A DNA stretch of 64,000 bases from Spiroplasma phoeniceum (GTDB lineage: Bacteria; Bacillota_I; Bacilli_A; Mycoplasmatales; Mycoplasmataceae): positions 1-64,000 of the forward strand of contig CP110830.1 of the NCBI GenBank assembly GCA_026239495.1, in the 5' to 3' direction. Positions 21,094-33,533 of the stretch are shown here, one piece after another. The notes below the pieces were generated by a model, which saw only the letters and a program-made list of their open reading frames with translations, searched no databases and was not told the origin of the DNA. Both the position numbers and the translations under genes were made by a program. The number at the start of each line of letters is the position of its first letter. The first letter of the stretch is position 1.

Positions 21094-21536
21094 ATGGAAA
21101 GGGGTAAAACTAAAGGGTCAAAAGACTATGATATTTAATTTAAAAATAAAATTATTAACGAATATTACGAATATAATAAATCAATATCTTTAATATCTAA
21201 AGAATATGAAATAAGTACTGCAACTATTTCTAGGTGAATTAATGTTTTCAATAAAGATAAAAAATTTGATAAACGAACATATATTAAAAAAATGCCGATT
21301 TTTAATAATCCGCATGATGAAACTATATATTTATTAACAAAAGAAAATGAACAAATAAAAGCAGAAAATAATATTTTAAAAAAGCTTGAATCTCTTCCAA
21401 AAACAAAAACAAAGATTAATATTAGAAAAAAATTGATTTTATTAAAAACGAATTAAATAACAACTCAATCTTGCCATTAAGATGATTTTTAAAAATATTA
21501 TGCATTTCATATGATACATGAAATAAATATAAAAAT
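21094..21536 (+). pseudogene. IS-B (IS3-type) transposase, 5' part
   Basis: ATG 21094, MERGKTKGSKDYDI then a TAA in frame, followed by FKNKIINEYYEYNKSISLIS and an HTH-like region, KEYEISTATISRWINVFNKD. A further frameshift lies near 21430-21460. It is cut at 21536 by an IS-A derivative. The homologous downstream part is at 53126-54128. Confidence 0.7.
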
Positions 21537-21836
21537 AGACTTCTTGCGATACCTGGTTTTATTATTAAAATATTATTATAAAATATAATTTAATATCCTC
21601 ATAAATTATATTTTATAATAATATTTTAATAATAAAACCAGGTATCGCAAGAAGTCTATTATAGTTATCATAAAAGATTTATTTAAAATTAACAAATTTG
21701 AATAATAAAATATTTTTTCGTTGTGGCAAAATATTAAATTTTTAAATAAAAGACATAATTAATTAAAATTATAATTTTATATTAACCCCTTTTTACAAAT
21801 ATTTGAAATTATTTTAATGGGTTATGCAAGAAGTCT
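21537..21836. mobile_element. Rearranged IS-A derivative with a 121-bp palindrome
   Basis: Positions 21537-21657 carry the 5' end of IS-A (AGACTTCTTGCGATACC...) twice in inverted orientation, about 55-56 bp per arm. Positions 21658-21836 are the 3' non-coding end of IS-A. The transposase is gone. AAT duplicates flank the whole unit (21534-21536, 21837-21839), so it behaves like one insertion, now lying directly against ruvA. Confidence 0.8.
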
Positions 21837-21947
21837 AATAATTTACAAAATAAAGTTATTAATTGTTTAAAAACATTAGGTTATTATTTAACAACTATTT
21901 ATCAAACAATTAATGCAATTAAACAACCACCAAAGCAACTTGACTAA
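21837..21947 (+). pseudogene. ruvA: ruvA remnant (C-terminal domain III only)
   Basis: 36 codons, LQNKVINCLKTLGYYLTTIY then NAIKQPPKQLD and TAA. This fits the C-terminal UBA-like domain of RuvA, the part that regulates RuvB. The Holliday-junction-binding domains I and II are absent: the IS-A derivative ends exactly where homology begins. ruvB follows 34 bp later, the normal gene order. Confidence 0.65.
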
Positions 21948-21981
21948 TATTTAAAAATAGTTTTAACAGCAATCACAAAAA

Positions 21982-22922
21982 ATGCAGTTATTTAATTTTC
22001 TTCCTGATAATTTTGAAACATATATTGGTCAAGAAAGTATTAAAACAAATTTAAAAATTATGATAGCAGCTAGTCAAAAACAAAAGTTGCCTTTAAAAAA
22101 TATTCTTTTTATTGGCGGTAGTGGTATGGGAAAACAAGTTTAGGATATTTAATTGCCAATTTATTAAAACAAAAATTACATCTTTTACATAGACCAAATT
22201 TAAAAAAACCAAGTAACCTTATTACTTGTTTAATGCAAATTAAATCTTTTGATTTAGTTTTTATTGATAAAATTCATACTATTAGTCAAGAAGTAAGTGA
22301 AACATTATATCCTGCTCTAGAAGACAATTACTTAAACTTAATTTTAGGAAAAGATTATAATACTAAAAATGTAGCATTATCATTGCCGCCGTTTATATTT
22401 TTAGCAGCAACAACTTTGTTATATCAAATTCCACAACTATTATTGAATCGTTTTACAACTGTTTTTTATTTTGAAGAATATAGTAATTTTGAAATTCAAC
22501 AAATTTTAAATAATTTATTTTTACAAGTTGGATTAGTTTTGCCAGCTAATTAATTACAATTATTAACAAGTTATACTCGTAATAATCCCCGCACCACTTT
22601 TCGGTTATTTTATCGAGTATATGACTATTTGGTTGTTAATTATCGTTCAATTGATCTTGACTTTTTAACATAAATTTTAAATAATTTAAAAGTATTTCAA
22701 GATGGGTTAGAATGAAATGAAGTTAATTATTTAAAACATATTTATCACCTTTTCCAACAAAAACCAGATGGTTTAGCAACATTAGGTCAAATTTTAAATG
22801 AACCTCTTTTAACAATTACCAATAATTTAGAACCATTTTTATTAAAAAGGGTCATTTGTTAAAAACCCGCACCCGGGGTATTAACATTAAAAGCAATTGA
22901 ATTTTTAAAAAAATTAACATAA
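21982..22922 (+). pseudogene. ruvB: ruvB, Holliday junction branch-migration helicase, multiply broken
   Basis: Length (941 bp) matches a full RuvB. The start MQLFNFLPDNFETYIGQESI is typical. The Walker A region reads GGSGMGK, then a 1-nt deletion shifts the frame before the expected TSLGYLIANLL. Walker B is VFIDKIH, where the family has DEIH, so the catalytic Glu is Lys. Later in-frame TAA codons occur after LVLPAN (22550-22552), after DFLT and after KRVIC. The AAA+ second half is still recognisable (FIFLAATTLLYQIPQLLLNR). The gene is certainly dead by several independent lesions. Confidence 0.82.
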
Positions 22923-22987
22923 ATTGCTTAATTTTTTAAATAACTCAGTTATAATAATAATTGGAACTAAAGTAAGGTGTAAATATA

Positions 22988-23278
22988 ATGCAAAATCATC
23001 AAAAAGAACCACAACAAATTGCTAACTATGTTTTAAAAATGATTAGTTTAAAAACAGTAGATTTAAAGTTATTAAATCAAAATACTACTGAACAGGATGT
23101 TATTAATTATTTATTAAAAATAATTTTAGTTGATAAAAAAATTATTGATGTTAGTGACGCGGCTTATTATATTTTTAATATTAAACTTAACCGGATAATT
23201 GAATTTATGAATAATCAAAAAATTACTGATCCAGATCTATCGTTAGATGATTTTAAAGATATGTTTATTAAATCATAG
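22988..23278 (+). CDS. Small hypothetical protein between ruvB and secDF
   Basis: 96 residues, MQNHQKEPQQIANYVLKMIS, largely alpha-helical, with a conserved-looking pattern KIIDVSDAAYYIFNIKLNRI resembling a short helical DNA- or protein-binding domain. ATG 22988 after AAGGTG. No family recognised. Unlike ruvAB just upstream it is intact, so it may have its own role or share the secDF transcript. Confidence 0.65.
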   Translation: MQNHQKEPQQIANYVLKMISLKTVDLKLLNQNTTEQDVINYLLKIILVDKKIIDVSDAAYYIFNIKLNRIIEFMNNQKITDPDLSLDDFKDMFIKS

Positions 23279-23331
23279 GATTAAATAAGAAATATTGTAC
23301 AATATATAAAGAAAAGTTAAAAAGTAGAATA

Positions 23332-26300
23332 GTGGTGTCAAGCGTGGGAAAGAAAGAAAAAGTTAAAATAATTAAAGAGACAAAAGATAAAAAAGCAATA
23401 AGTCGATTAATTATCGGAATCGGAACGTTAATTGTTTTAGTTATTGCTATGATTGTTGGTGCGCTTTTTTCAGCGGATATTTTTCGTTATTCATATCAAA
23501 CAGGAATTGCTTATTCAGGAGCATATCAAGTTCAAATTGATGTTTTTGACAAAAGAGACCCTAATTATTCACCGGATACTCCAAATGGATATAGCAAAAA
23601 AGGTTTAGAATTATTACGAAATAAATTAGACCCTTTATCAAACCAAAATTTATATTTACAAACATTAGGACGTAATTCGGTTGAATTTATTGGTGGAAAA
23701 GATAGGTTTAAATCTTATAATGACTTAAGTAAAATAATTCAACGATTAGGAGCAATTTATTTAACTGATAATAAGGGAAAAGATTTATTAATTAGTGATA
23801 ATAAAGGAACAAAAGAACGAACACCATTAAGTGATGTTATCTCTGGTTCAACAACAGGAGTTGACCAAGCACGTCGACCAATTATTACCTTACAAATTAA
23901 AAATCAACAAAAATGAGATAGCATTATTAATAGTTTAAAACCAGCAGAAGGAGGCGGACAAGCACAGCCATTATATATTTGAACTGATATTGGTCAAATG
24001 ATTGATGATTTACGTCATGATATTGATAATATACAAGCAATTGCAACTTTGTTTAGTATTGATATTCGTAGTAAGGTTTCTTCAACAGATTGAACAAATA
24101 TTTATCATATTTTTGATTTAGAATATTATGATACAGGGACTGCTCGAAGTCAGCATGGAAATTTGTTAGATTTAGCATTACTTTATCCAATTTCGCAAAT
24201 TAGAACATGAATGGAAGATAGTATTTTTCGTTTTACAACAGTACCGAAAAATCTTTTATTAATTGATCCAAATGATAAAAGTACTACAACAAATGCATAT
24301 ATTGATCCATTGCGTCCATATTTAAAAACAATTATTGAATATAATAGTGTTTTGACCGAAGCATATAAAAAATATATTATTAATTGAAATTCAATTAAAA
24401 TTGGAACTGGTGCAGCCGAAAATTCAAATCAAATTACAACATCAACCGAGACAGAAGCTCGTCAAATTAGTAACTTGATTAATGGGGGGCTAAGTGGACT
24501 AGAATTTACTATTCGCGGTTATCGTGAAATCCCACCGGTTGTTTCAGCAAATGTGTTTAAAATTTCAATGATTATTTTAGGTGTTCTAGTTTTAGCCATT
24601 TTTATTGTATTATTAGTTTATTATCGTTTATTTGGATTAATTGCCATCTTAACTTTATTGTTTACAATTATTTCAACCTTATATTTCTCATCTTTATTAA
24701 AGGTTGAAATTTCACCAGAAAGTATTGCCGCCTTAATTATTGTTTTTGGATTATCATTAGAAGGAAACTTGTTGTTCTTTTCACGGTATAAACGTGAGCG
24801 GCATCAAAATAACATCCCATTTGAACCAGCAATGAAAATTGCCAATAAACAAACAATTGCTGTTTTTATCGATGCTTTAGTTGTTTTAGTAATTTTAGGA
24901 CTGTCGCTATTTTGAATAGGAACTAATAATATTAAATCATTTACCACAATTTTATTAGTTGGTTTAATTATTTCAATTATTATGATTTTTGCCGTAGCGC
25001 GGTTAATGTATTGAATTGTCATTAAGTTACATTGACAAGAAAAATATCGTTGGTTAGATGTTTCACGATTTTCATTATGAACTTGATTGTTTAAGAAACA
25101 ATCAAGAAAACTAGCTACGGATGTTAAAATAGTGGATTATTCAACAACCGAGCTTCCATCTGATGTTGAAGTAAACCTGCCTGCTAATGCTGAAACAGAA
25201 TTATCTTATTCAGCACCTGTAGAAAATAAAAATCGTAAAAAATTAAAACATGGCAAATGAACCTTTTGTAATATTACAAAATTAAACCCAATTGTTGTAA
25301 TCATTTTATTAATAATTGCCTTAGCAATTGGTTTTGCTGGAAAAGCAAATGTTGCTAATACAATCAAACCAGGAATTAATATTACAGTTAATGAAGACTT
25401 GTGAGGAATAGATGGGTCTAAACAACTTCCAAATGAAGTTGCAATTGCCAAGTTAAATGCGCAAATTGAAGAGTATCGACAAACAACACGTCATAATTTT
25501 AGTTTTAATATTTATGTGATTAAACGACAAGATAGTGTTAATAGTAACCGTATTTTAGTTGTTAGTACAAATATTACGAAGGGTACTTTTGAACTTGAAT
25601 TGTTATCAAGCATTGCTTCATTTTATGGTGCTAGCCCGAGTGATACATCATTAGCGTTACAACAAACTGACCCAGTTATGGAAGGTTATATCTTAAAAAT
25701 TGCGGCAATTAGCCTGGCAATTGGTTTAGCATGTATTTTTGTTTATACATTATTCCGCCTGGATTGAGTACAATTTGTTGTAATGGTGTTATCCGCAATC
25801 TTTACGTTAATTGTTACTATTGCAATTGCGATTATTACGCAGTTGTTAATTACCTTTGAAATGTCAATTGCGTTCTTAACAATTTTTGGGTTTGCAATTG
25901 CTTTTGGAACAATGCTAATGGTGTGTGCAAAACAAAATAAAAAAGCAATTAATATTAGTGAGTATGAAACATTCTTTGCCTATATGTCAGAACATCGTGC
26001 TCAAATTAAACGTTTACGTCGTGCTCATAATGTTTATTATCAAGAGGAATTAAAAAAACTAGCAGTTAAAAATCCAGATTTAAAATTAAAAGAATTGAAA
26101 AAACAATATCGCGACCAATTGCACCGGGTAGAATTGGTGGCAAAAGATATTAAAAGTAAAAACCATAAAATCATCCGAGAAATTCAAAAAGAGTTTCGGA
26201 TCTATAATTATGAACATAGCTTTTTACAAAAAGTTGCTAATATTACAATTAAACAAATGTTACAGCACTGTTTAACATTAGGAATTATATTTGCAATTTT

Positions 26301-26520
26301 ATTAATTACTTTAGCGGCTTTTTCAGGAACATGATTTGGTTTTAATGTTGTTATTTTAATTGGTTTAATTATTGGGATGTTTGCGACATTATTTGTCGCA
26401 ATCCCAATTTGAGTAGCATTAGAAAAATATCGTGTGTTAAATAAAATCCGTGTTAAAAATTACTTAGATTCACAACGTGTTGAAGTTGACGAACAAATTG
26501 TTGTTGGAATTAATGATTAA
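23332..26520 (+). CDS. secDF: SecDF fused protein-export membrane protein
   Basis: About 1062 residues with many TGA=Trp codons; ends at TAA 26518. SecD and SecF are fused in one chain, as in Bacillus. It uses the proton gradient to help SecYEG finish translocation. The N-terminal helix is LIIGIGTLIVLVIAMIVGAL. The SecD membrane block begins VFKISMIILGVLVLAIFIVL after GLSGLEFTIRGYREIPPVVS. The SecF half begins near IVVIILLIIALAIGFAGKAN, with its own domain and second block (YILKIAAISLAIGLACIFVY). The long cytoplasmic insert between the last helices (about 26000-26240) is basic and helical. GTG starts are possible at 23332, 23335 or 23344; no RBS decides. Confidence 0.9.
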
Positions 26521-26545
26521 TTAACCAAGAAAGGAATTTTTAAAA

Positions 26546-27058
26546 ATGGATCTAAAAAAGTTTATTGTTAATATTCCTAATTTTCCAGAACCGGGGGTTA
26601 TTTTTCGTGATATTACTCCGTTATTAAATAACGCTTTGGCTTTTAAAACAGTAATTAAGCAATTAGCAGCGTATGTTGTTGCTCAAAAAGCAACAGTAAT
26701 TATTGCTCCTGAAGCACGTGGTTTTTTGTTTGGCCCAGCTGTTAGTTATGCTACCAATTTACGGTTTATTCCTGTGCGAAAAGCGGGAAAATTACCCCGC
26801 GCAGTTATTGATGTAAAATATAGCTACGAATATGCGACAAATCAATTAGAAATTCATGCAGGAGATTTACAACCAAATGATCGTGTGTTGATTGTTGATG
26901 ATGTTTTAGCATCTGGAGGAACAGCGCGCGCAATGTGTCAATTAGTTAAGCAAGAACAAGCAACAATTGCTGGTTTAGCTTTTGTGATTGATTTAACATA
27001 TTTGAATGGTAAAAAAGATTTAGGTTCATATCCAATTAAAACCCTGATTGAATATTAA
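26546..27058 (+). CDS. apt: Adenine phosphoribosyltransferase
   Basis: 170 residues, full length. It makes AMP from adenine and PRPP, the main purine salvage route in mollicutes, which lack de novo purine synthesis. MDLKKFIVNIPNFPEPGVIF is the family start; IIAPEARGFLFGPAVSYATN is the adenine-binding region; VLIVDDVLASGGTARAMCQL holds the PRPP loop. RBS AAAGGAAT before ATG 26546. It lies 25 bp after secDF and 51 bp before rel, the same secDF-apt-rel order as in Bacillus. Confidence 0.95.
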   Translation: MDLKKFIVNIPNFPEPGVIFRDITPLLNNALAFKTVIKQLAAYVVAQKATVIIAPEARGFLFGPAVSYATNLRFIPVRKAGKLPRAVIDVKYSYEYATNQLEIHAGDLQPNDRVLIVDDVLASGGTARAMCQLVKQEQATIAGLAFVIDLTYLNGKKDLGSYPIKTLIEY

Positions 27059-27109
27059 TGCTAAACGCGATATAATTATAATTATTATAAGAAAAAGGGG
27101 TTGTTTATA

Positions 27110-29359
27110 ATGGATCGAGATATTAAATACGAAAAAGTCTTAGCTCAAATTAAGTTTTATATTAAAGATGAAGCAACATTAAAGGAAATTCATAAAGCAT
27201 ATGAGTATGCTGAAGAAAAACACTATGGGCAAGTTCGCAATAGCGGAGCAACGTATATTATGCATCCACTATGAACAACCTTTTTTTTGGCACAATGGCG
27301 AATGGGACCAAAAACTTTAATTGCTGGGTTATTACATGATGTTTTAGAGGACACCCCCGCTACCTTTGAAGAATTACAAGAATTATTTGGGATTGAAATC
27401 GCTAATTTAGTTGAAGGGGTAACCAAAGTTAGTTATTTTGCAAAAGAAAATCGGACACAAATCAAAGCACAATATTTACGAAAGTTATATTTATCAATGG
27501 CGAAAGATATTCGCGTAATTATTGTCAAGTTAGCCGATCGTTTACATAATTTAAAAACAATTGGTTATTTAAAACCAGAACGTCAACAAATTATTGCACG
27601 AGAAAGTTTAGAAATTTATTCAGCAATTGCTCATCGCTTAGGAATGAAAGCTGTTAAACAAGAAATTGAAGATATTAGTTTTAAAATTGTTAACCCTGTG
27701 CAATACAATAAAATTGTTTTATTATTAGAATCAAGTAACAAAGAGCGAGAAAATACTATTAATCAAAAAATTGAAGAATTAAAACAAATTTTAATTACTG
27801 AGAAAAAGATGTCTGTAAAAGTATATGGACGTAGTAAATCAATTTATTCAATTTATCGTAAAATGAATCAGTTTGGTAAAAATTTTGATGATATTCATGA
27901 TATTTTAGCTGTTCGTATTATTACAAATAGTGTTGATGATTGTTATAAGGTGTTAGGTTTTGCTCATCAGCATTATACGCCATTAAATAATCGATTTAAA
28001 GATTATATTGCTACGCCAAAACATAATTTATATCAATCCTTGCATACCACAATTGCGGCTGATGACGGTATTATTTTTGAAATTCAAATTCGAACTGAAG
28101 AAATGGATGAATTAGCAGAACAAGGGGTAGCAGCGCATTGACGTTATAAAGAAGGGGAAAATTATGATATTGCAAAAAAACAAAAAGATATTGATGAACG
28201 ATTAGATATTTTTAAACGGATTTTAGATTTAGAAAATATTTCAATACAAGAACGAGATGAAATTCAACAAGAAGTTTATAAACGAGATCATTTAATGGAA
28301 CAAATTATTCAAAATGATATTTTTTCTTCGTTAATTTATGTTTTAACACCAAATGGGAAGGTTGTAACATTACCATTTGGTTCAACTGTTCTGGACTTTG
28401 CTTATAAAATTCATTCTGAAATTGGAGAAAAAACAATTGGAGCAAAAATTAATGGTTTATTTTCACCAATTTCAACTGTTTTAAAATCAGGGGATGTGGT
28501 TGATATTAAAACGGTAGTAACCCAAAAACCAAATCATTCATGATTAGTTGTAGCCAAAACATCATCGGCGTTACAAAAAATTAAGAAGTATTTGAAAAAA
28601 GAATTAGTTGAAGTCACTAGTGATGCAAAATCAGTTAATTTAGAGAAAATTAAACAAACAAAGGCACAAATTGAAGAATATATTGCAAAAAAAGATTTAA
28701 AATGAAAATTAGTTCATTCAGAAATACAATTAGAACGATTACATGCAATTAATTTTAATAATATTGAAGATTTTTTGTTAGATGTTGCTAATGATGAATA
28801 TTCTTTAGAAGAAGCAATTAATTTAGTTTATTTAGATCACGAAACAAGTCAAAATGAAAAAATTTTAAAAAAATTACAAGATAAACAATATAAAAAAGCG
28901 CAATTAAAAGATGATATCATTGTCCAAGGTATTTCAAGCATTAAACTTGTTATTTCACAATGTTGTTTGCCAATTCCATATGAAGACATCACTGGTTATG
29001 TTTCTAAAGTTGAAGGTATTAAAGTTCATTTAAAAACTTGTCGTAATATTCAAAGCGGTGATAAGCAAGATCGCCAAGTTGAAGTTAGTTGAAATGAAGC
29101 AGTTTGTAAAAATAAACAATATGATTGTGCAATTCGGATTGAAGCAATTGATCGACCAGCCTTACTAGTTGATGTTACAAAAGTATTAAGTCATTTAAAT
29201 GCATCGGTTCAAATGATGAGTGCTAATGTTTCTGGTGATTTAATCAATTTAACAATTAAAACAATTATTAAGGTTAGTAATGCTGACCGATTGCAACAAA
29301 TTCGGTCATCATTATTAGCCATTCCAGATATTAAAGTAGTAGAACGAGTTATGATGTAA
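27110..29359 (+). CDS. rel: Bifunctional (p)ppGpp synthetase/hydrolase (Rel)
   Basis: 749 residues. HD hydrolase domain: ATYIMHPLW, GLLHDVLEDTPATFEEL, VKLADRLHNLKTI. Synthetase domain: VYGRSKSIYSIYRKMNQF, DIHDILAVRIITNSVDDCY, LYQSLHTTI. TGS domain: LIYVLTPNGKVVTLPFGSTV (about residues 401-420). A Cys-containing zinc-finger-like region SQCCLPIPYEDITGYV and a C-terminal ACT domain (AIRIEAIDRPALLVDVTK) follow, so the regulatory half is present. It makes or degrades the stringent-response alarmone at the ribosome. ATG 27110 is preceded by AAGGGG. Confidence 0.93.
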
Positions 29360-29409
29360 TTTGTTAATCACTTCAGAATAAATAAAAAATATCATATTCC
29401 TTGTTTTCT

Positions 29410-29418
29410 TGGTATAAT
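29410..29418 (+). promoter_or_regulatory. Extended -10 promoter
   Basis: TGGTATAAT 35 bp before ATG 29453; a TTGTTT lies too close to be the -35. Confidence 0.5.
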
Positions 29419-29452
29419 ATATTTATAATTATTTAGAAACATGGAGGAGACT

Positions 29453-30682
29453 ATGGTATTAAAGTCTTGACTAAAATTTAGTACTATATGATTTTTAGCA
29501 GGAATTGTAATTATTATAGCTGGATCAGTTGTTCCAACATTAAATCAACAAGTAATAGCCTTAAAACGAGAAATTATTAATTCATTAAGCGTTAAAGGAC
29601 TAAACCCTAATCCGTTAGAAACTTTACAGGGAGATAGTGCTTATAATATTTTAAATTTTTTATTATCATATGGTTATTTTCAATCAGTTTTTAGTTTAAA
29701 TGGATTTGTTCTTTTTAAATTTTGAGTAATTGATTTATATATTTTTGTTCCTATTTTTACATTAATTGCAGTTGGAACAGCAATTTTTGTTATTCATTTA
29801 TTAACAAATATAACAGCAGCACATTGAAAATGAAATGTTAGCTTATTAGTTGGTAAATGAATGACAAGAATTGGTGGCCTTACTCTATATCTATCCTTCT
29901 TTTTAGGATTATTTTTCATTGCTATTGCTGATGGTTTTTCTTTTGTACTGTGTGAAAAACTTTATTGATATAATTTAACTAATAGTCAAGGATTGGCAAA
30001 TTGAATAAACAATGTACAATATCAACCAAATGTGTTTTCAATATTAGGTTTAATAATTAATCAAGACGGCTTAGGAAAGCTTTTTGCACAAGCACCAACA
30101 ATTATGCAAGCAGGAGTAGTATTAATTATTTTCGTGATTCCCCCTGCTGTTGCTAATGTTGTGATTGGATTATCAATTCGCACTTCAATTGAATTATTAT
30201 TACCATCATCATCAGGACACCGCGGTGGATTTGTAACTAATTTTATGCGATGATTATTATACATTAATATTTCTTCTCGTCGTGAACTTCGCCAACGCTT
30301 AGGAAGCAACACTGGAATGATTTTATTAATGATTGGTTTTATTGTAATTATAATTTTCCCTGCTTTCACATCAACAACGGGGTATGTTAGAACTAATTGA
30401 ATTCTTTTAGTAGTTGCGACAGGATTAATGATCATTAGTTTTATTCCCCTTTATTTTATGTTGTTTTGTTTAGCACGTTTACAAGAATTTTCATATAATT
30501 TATTAATTTTTGTTCAAATGCTAACATGATTAGTAATTGGTTTACTTTGACAAACCTTAATGTGAACAATATTTCGCCAATATTTTCAATATCCAGTCAT
30601 TGTGCCAGTAATTACGACTTTCTTCTTTGTTAATATTTTATTAGTTTCGTTTTATTTATTGGTTCTAGGGTATCGAAAATAG
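29453..30682 (+). CDS. Polytopic membrane protein
   Basis: 409 residues, starting ATG 29453 after GGAGGAG. About nine or ten hydrophobic segments, for example FLAGIVIIIAGSVVPTLN, LYIFVPIFTLIAVGTAIFVI, LSFFLGLFFIAIADGFSF and VVLIIFVIPPAVANVVIGL. A charged cytoplasmic loop near residues 275-285 carries RRELRQRLG. A large share of its Trp codons are TGA. No transporter motif is recognised, so function is unknown. It sits alone between rel and alaS with its own promoter. Confidence 0.7.
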
Positions 30683-30730
30683 GCTTTTAGCAATAACTTC
30701 TTTGAAATAAAAAATTTTTTTCGTTTGGTA

Positions 30731-30739
30731 TGTTATAAT
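30731..30739 (+). promoter_or_regulatory. Extended -10 promoter of alaS
   Basis: TGTTATAAT 37 bp before ATG 30777. Confidence 0.5.
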
Positions 30740-30776
30740 CCTATTAATTAATTATGAAAGAGAAGAGAATATTAAA

Positions 30777-33533
30777 ATGACAAAATTTACAGCAAATGCA
30801 ATTCGAAGAATGTGGTTAGATTTTTTTCGCAGTAAGGATCATTATGAATTACCTTCATTATCATTGATTCCTGTTGATGATCCGTCATTATTATGAATTA
30901 ACTCTGGTGTGGCGACATTAAAGCCATATTTTGATGGGCAAAAAACACCATCATCACCACGCTTGACAAATTCACAAAAATCAATTCGAACTAATGATAT
31001 TGAAAATGTTGGTTATACAGCACGTCATCATACTTTGTTTGAAATGCTTGGTAATTTTTCAATTGGTGATTATTTTAAAAAAGAAGCAATTATGTATGCT
31101 TGAGAATTTTTAACTGATAAAAAATGAATTGGGTTTGATCCCGCCAAATTATATGTCACAATTTATAAAGATGATGAAGAAGCTTATGAAATTTGACGAA
31201 ATGTAATTGGTTTAAGTGATGAACGAATTTTTAAAGGTGATAAGGATACTAATTTTTGAGAAATTGGGGCCGGACCATGTGGACCTAATACCGAAATTTT
31301 TTATGACCGTGGGGAAAAATATGATCCTGAGCAATTAGGATTAAAGTTATTGCAAGATGATTTAGAAAATGATCGCTATTTGGAAGTTTGAAATATTGTT
31401 TTTTCACAATATAATAATAATGGTGGCGGGACATATACTGACTTACCGCGGAAAAATATTGATACAGGTGCTGGATTAGAACGAATTACTTCAATTATTC
31501 AAGAAACACCAACTAATTTTGAAACTGATTTGTTTATGCCAATTATTAAAGCGGTTGAAAAATTAGTAAATGGAAAGTTTCATTATGATGAAACAGCATT
31601 GTTTAACAATAATTCAGAACAATTAAAAATTAATACTGCATTTAAAGTAATTGCTGATCATATTCGTGCAGTTACTTTTGCAATTGCTGATGGTGCTTTT
31701 CCGGGGAATAAAGATCGCGGTTATGTTATTCGGCGGTTAATTCGTCGTGCTAGTTTATATGGGAAAAAAATTGATTTAACAGAACCATTTTTATTTAAAT
31801 TAGTGGGAACAGTAGTTAACATTATGCAAGAATATTATTCTTATCTAGTTGAAAAACAACCAATTGTTGAACAAGCTGTGTTAGATGAAGAAAATAAATT
31901 TTTGAGAACATTAGAACAAGGAAACAAACTTTTTAATGAAGTTAAAACAAAATATGGCACTATTTCAAAAGAACATGCCTTTCGTTTATTTGAAAGTTAT
32001 GGTTTTGCAATTGAATTAATTGAAGAAGAAGCACGCGAAGCAGGAATTAGTGTTGATCGTGTTGGTTTTGATGAATTATTAGAAAATGCAAAAACAATTT
32101 CACGTACTAATAGAAAAGAGATTAAAGCAATTCATTTACAAAGCGAACTTTTTACCAAGTTAGATGTTGCTAGTCAATTTGTTGGTTATGAACATGAACA
32201 AGTTAATAATACAGAAATTGTCTTTATGTTTGCTGATGATAAACCAGTCATAGAATTAACTAATACAACAGGATATATCATTTTAAAAGAGACACCATTT
32301 TATGCTGAAAAAGGGGGGCAAGCTGCTGATCGCGGATTGATTTTAAAAGAAAATACGAAAGCCTATGTTCTCGATGTACAAAAAGGGCCAAATAAACAGA
32401 ATTTACATTTTGTTAAAGTTGAAGGGACACTTAAGATTGGAGATTTGGTCAATGCGTCAATTGACAGTGATCGTCGTTTTTATACGCGGAAAAATCATTC
32501 AGGGACACATTTGATTCATGCCGCTTTACGAGAAGTGTTAGGAAACCATGTTATGCAAACTGGTTCTTATAACGATGATGAACGTTTACGAATTGATATT
32601 ACACATAATAAAGCAATTACACCAGCAGAAATTACAGATGTAGAAGCTTCTGTTACAAAAGCAATTAAGGCCGCAATTCCTTGTGAAGTTATTTATACTG
32701 ATATGCAAACAGCATTAGATGTGCACAATGCTTTAGCTTTTTTTACAGAAAAATATGATGATGAGGTTCGAATTGTTAAATTTGGTACTTATTCTTGTGA
32801 ACTTTGTGGAGGAACCCATGTGACTAATTCACAAGATGTTGAAGATTTACTAGTAACTGGTTTGGAATCAAAAGGAGTTGGAACATTTCGAATTCATTCT
32901 ATTACCTCAAATAAAACAATTGCTAGTTATCTAAATGAACAATTTTTAAAAGAAAAAAATGAAGCAATTAATTATTTTGATAAGTATAATCAAGGCAAGA
33001 AAGAATTACCTGACCAACGTTTAGAACAAACTTCAGAACAAATTAGTAATTTAACTGTTTCAAAAACAAACTGGAAACAGTTAAAAGAGTTATTAGTACA
33101 ATTTAAAGAATATTTTAAACATTGACAAAAAAAATATGATAATATTTTAATTCAACAATTTGTCAAACAATATAATACCTTGTTACCACAAACTAAAAAT
33201 GGAATTAATGTTTTAACTCATCAATTTACAACAAAAGTTGATATTAATGCTTTAAAAGTGTTAATTGATGATTATAAAGTTCGATATCAAAACTTACTAA
33301 TTTTCTTAGTTGATGTTAGTGATGAAAAACAAGCCACATTAATTGTTGGTGTTAGTTATGATTTACAAGATCGCTATCAAGCCGGAAAAATTATTCAACA
33401 ATTGATTCCATTATTAGGTGGTAAAGGTGGCGGAAATAATAGTGTTGCTCAAAGTGGTTTTAACAATAAAGACAAAACCTTACTTGTTAAATTATTTTCT
33501 GACCCTCTAGAATTTTTAAAACATCATGGCTAA
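30777..33533 (+). CDS. alaS: Alanyl-tRNA synthetase
   Basis: 918 residues. Class II core: [77 protein letters not shown] and [12 protein letters not shown]. Editing domain: [19 protein letters not shown] (HxxxH zinc ligands) with [17 protein letters not shown]-like Cys/His ligands further on ([18 protein letters not shown]). C-Ala domain ends [15 protein letters not shown]. Charges tRNA-Ala and clears Ser/Gly mischarging. It overlaps ruvX by 8 nt, suggesting translational coupling. Confidence 0.95.
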
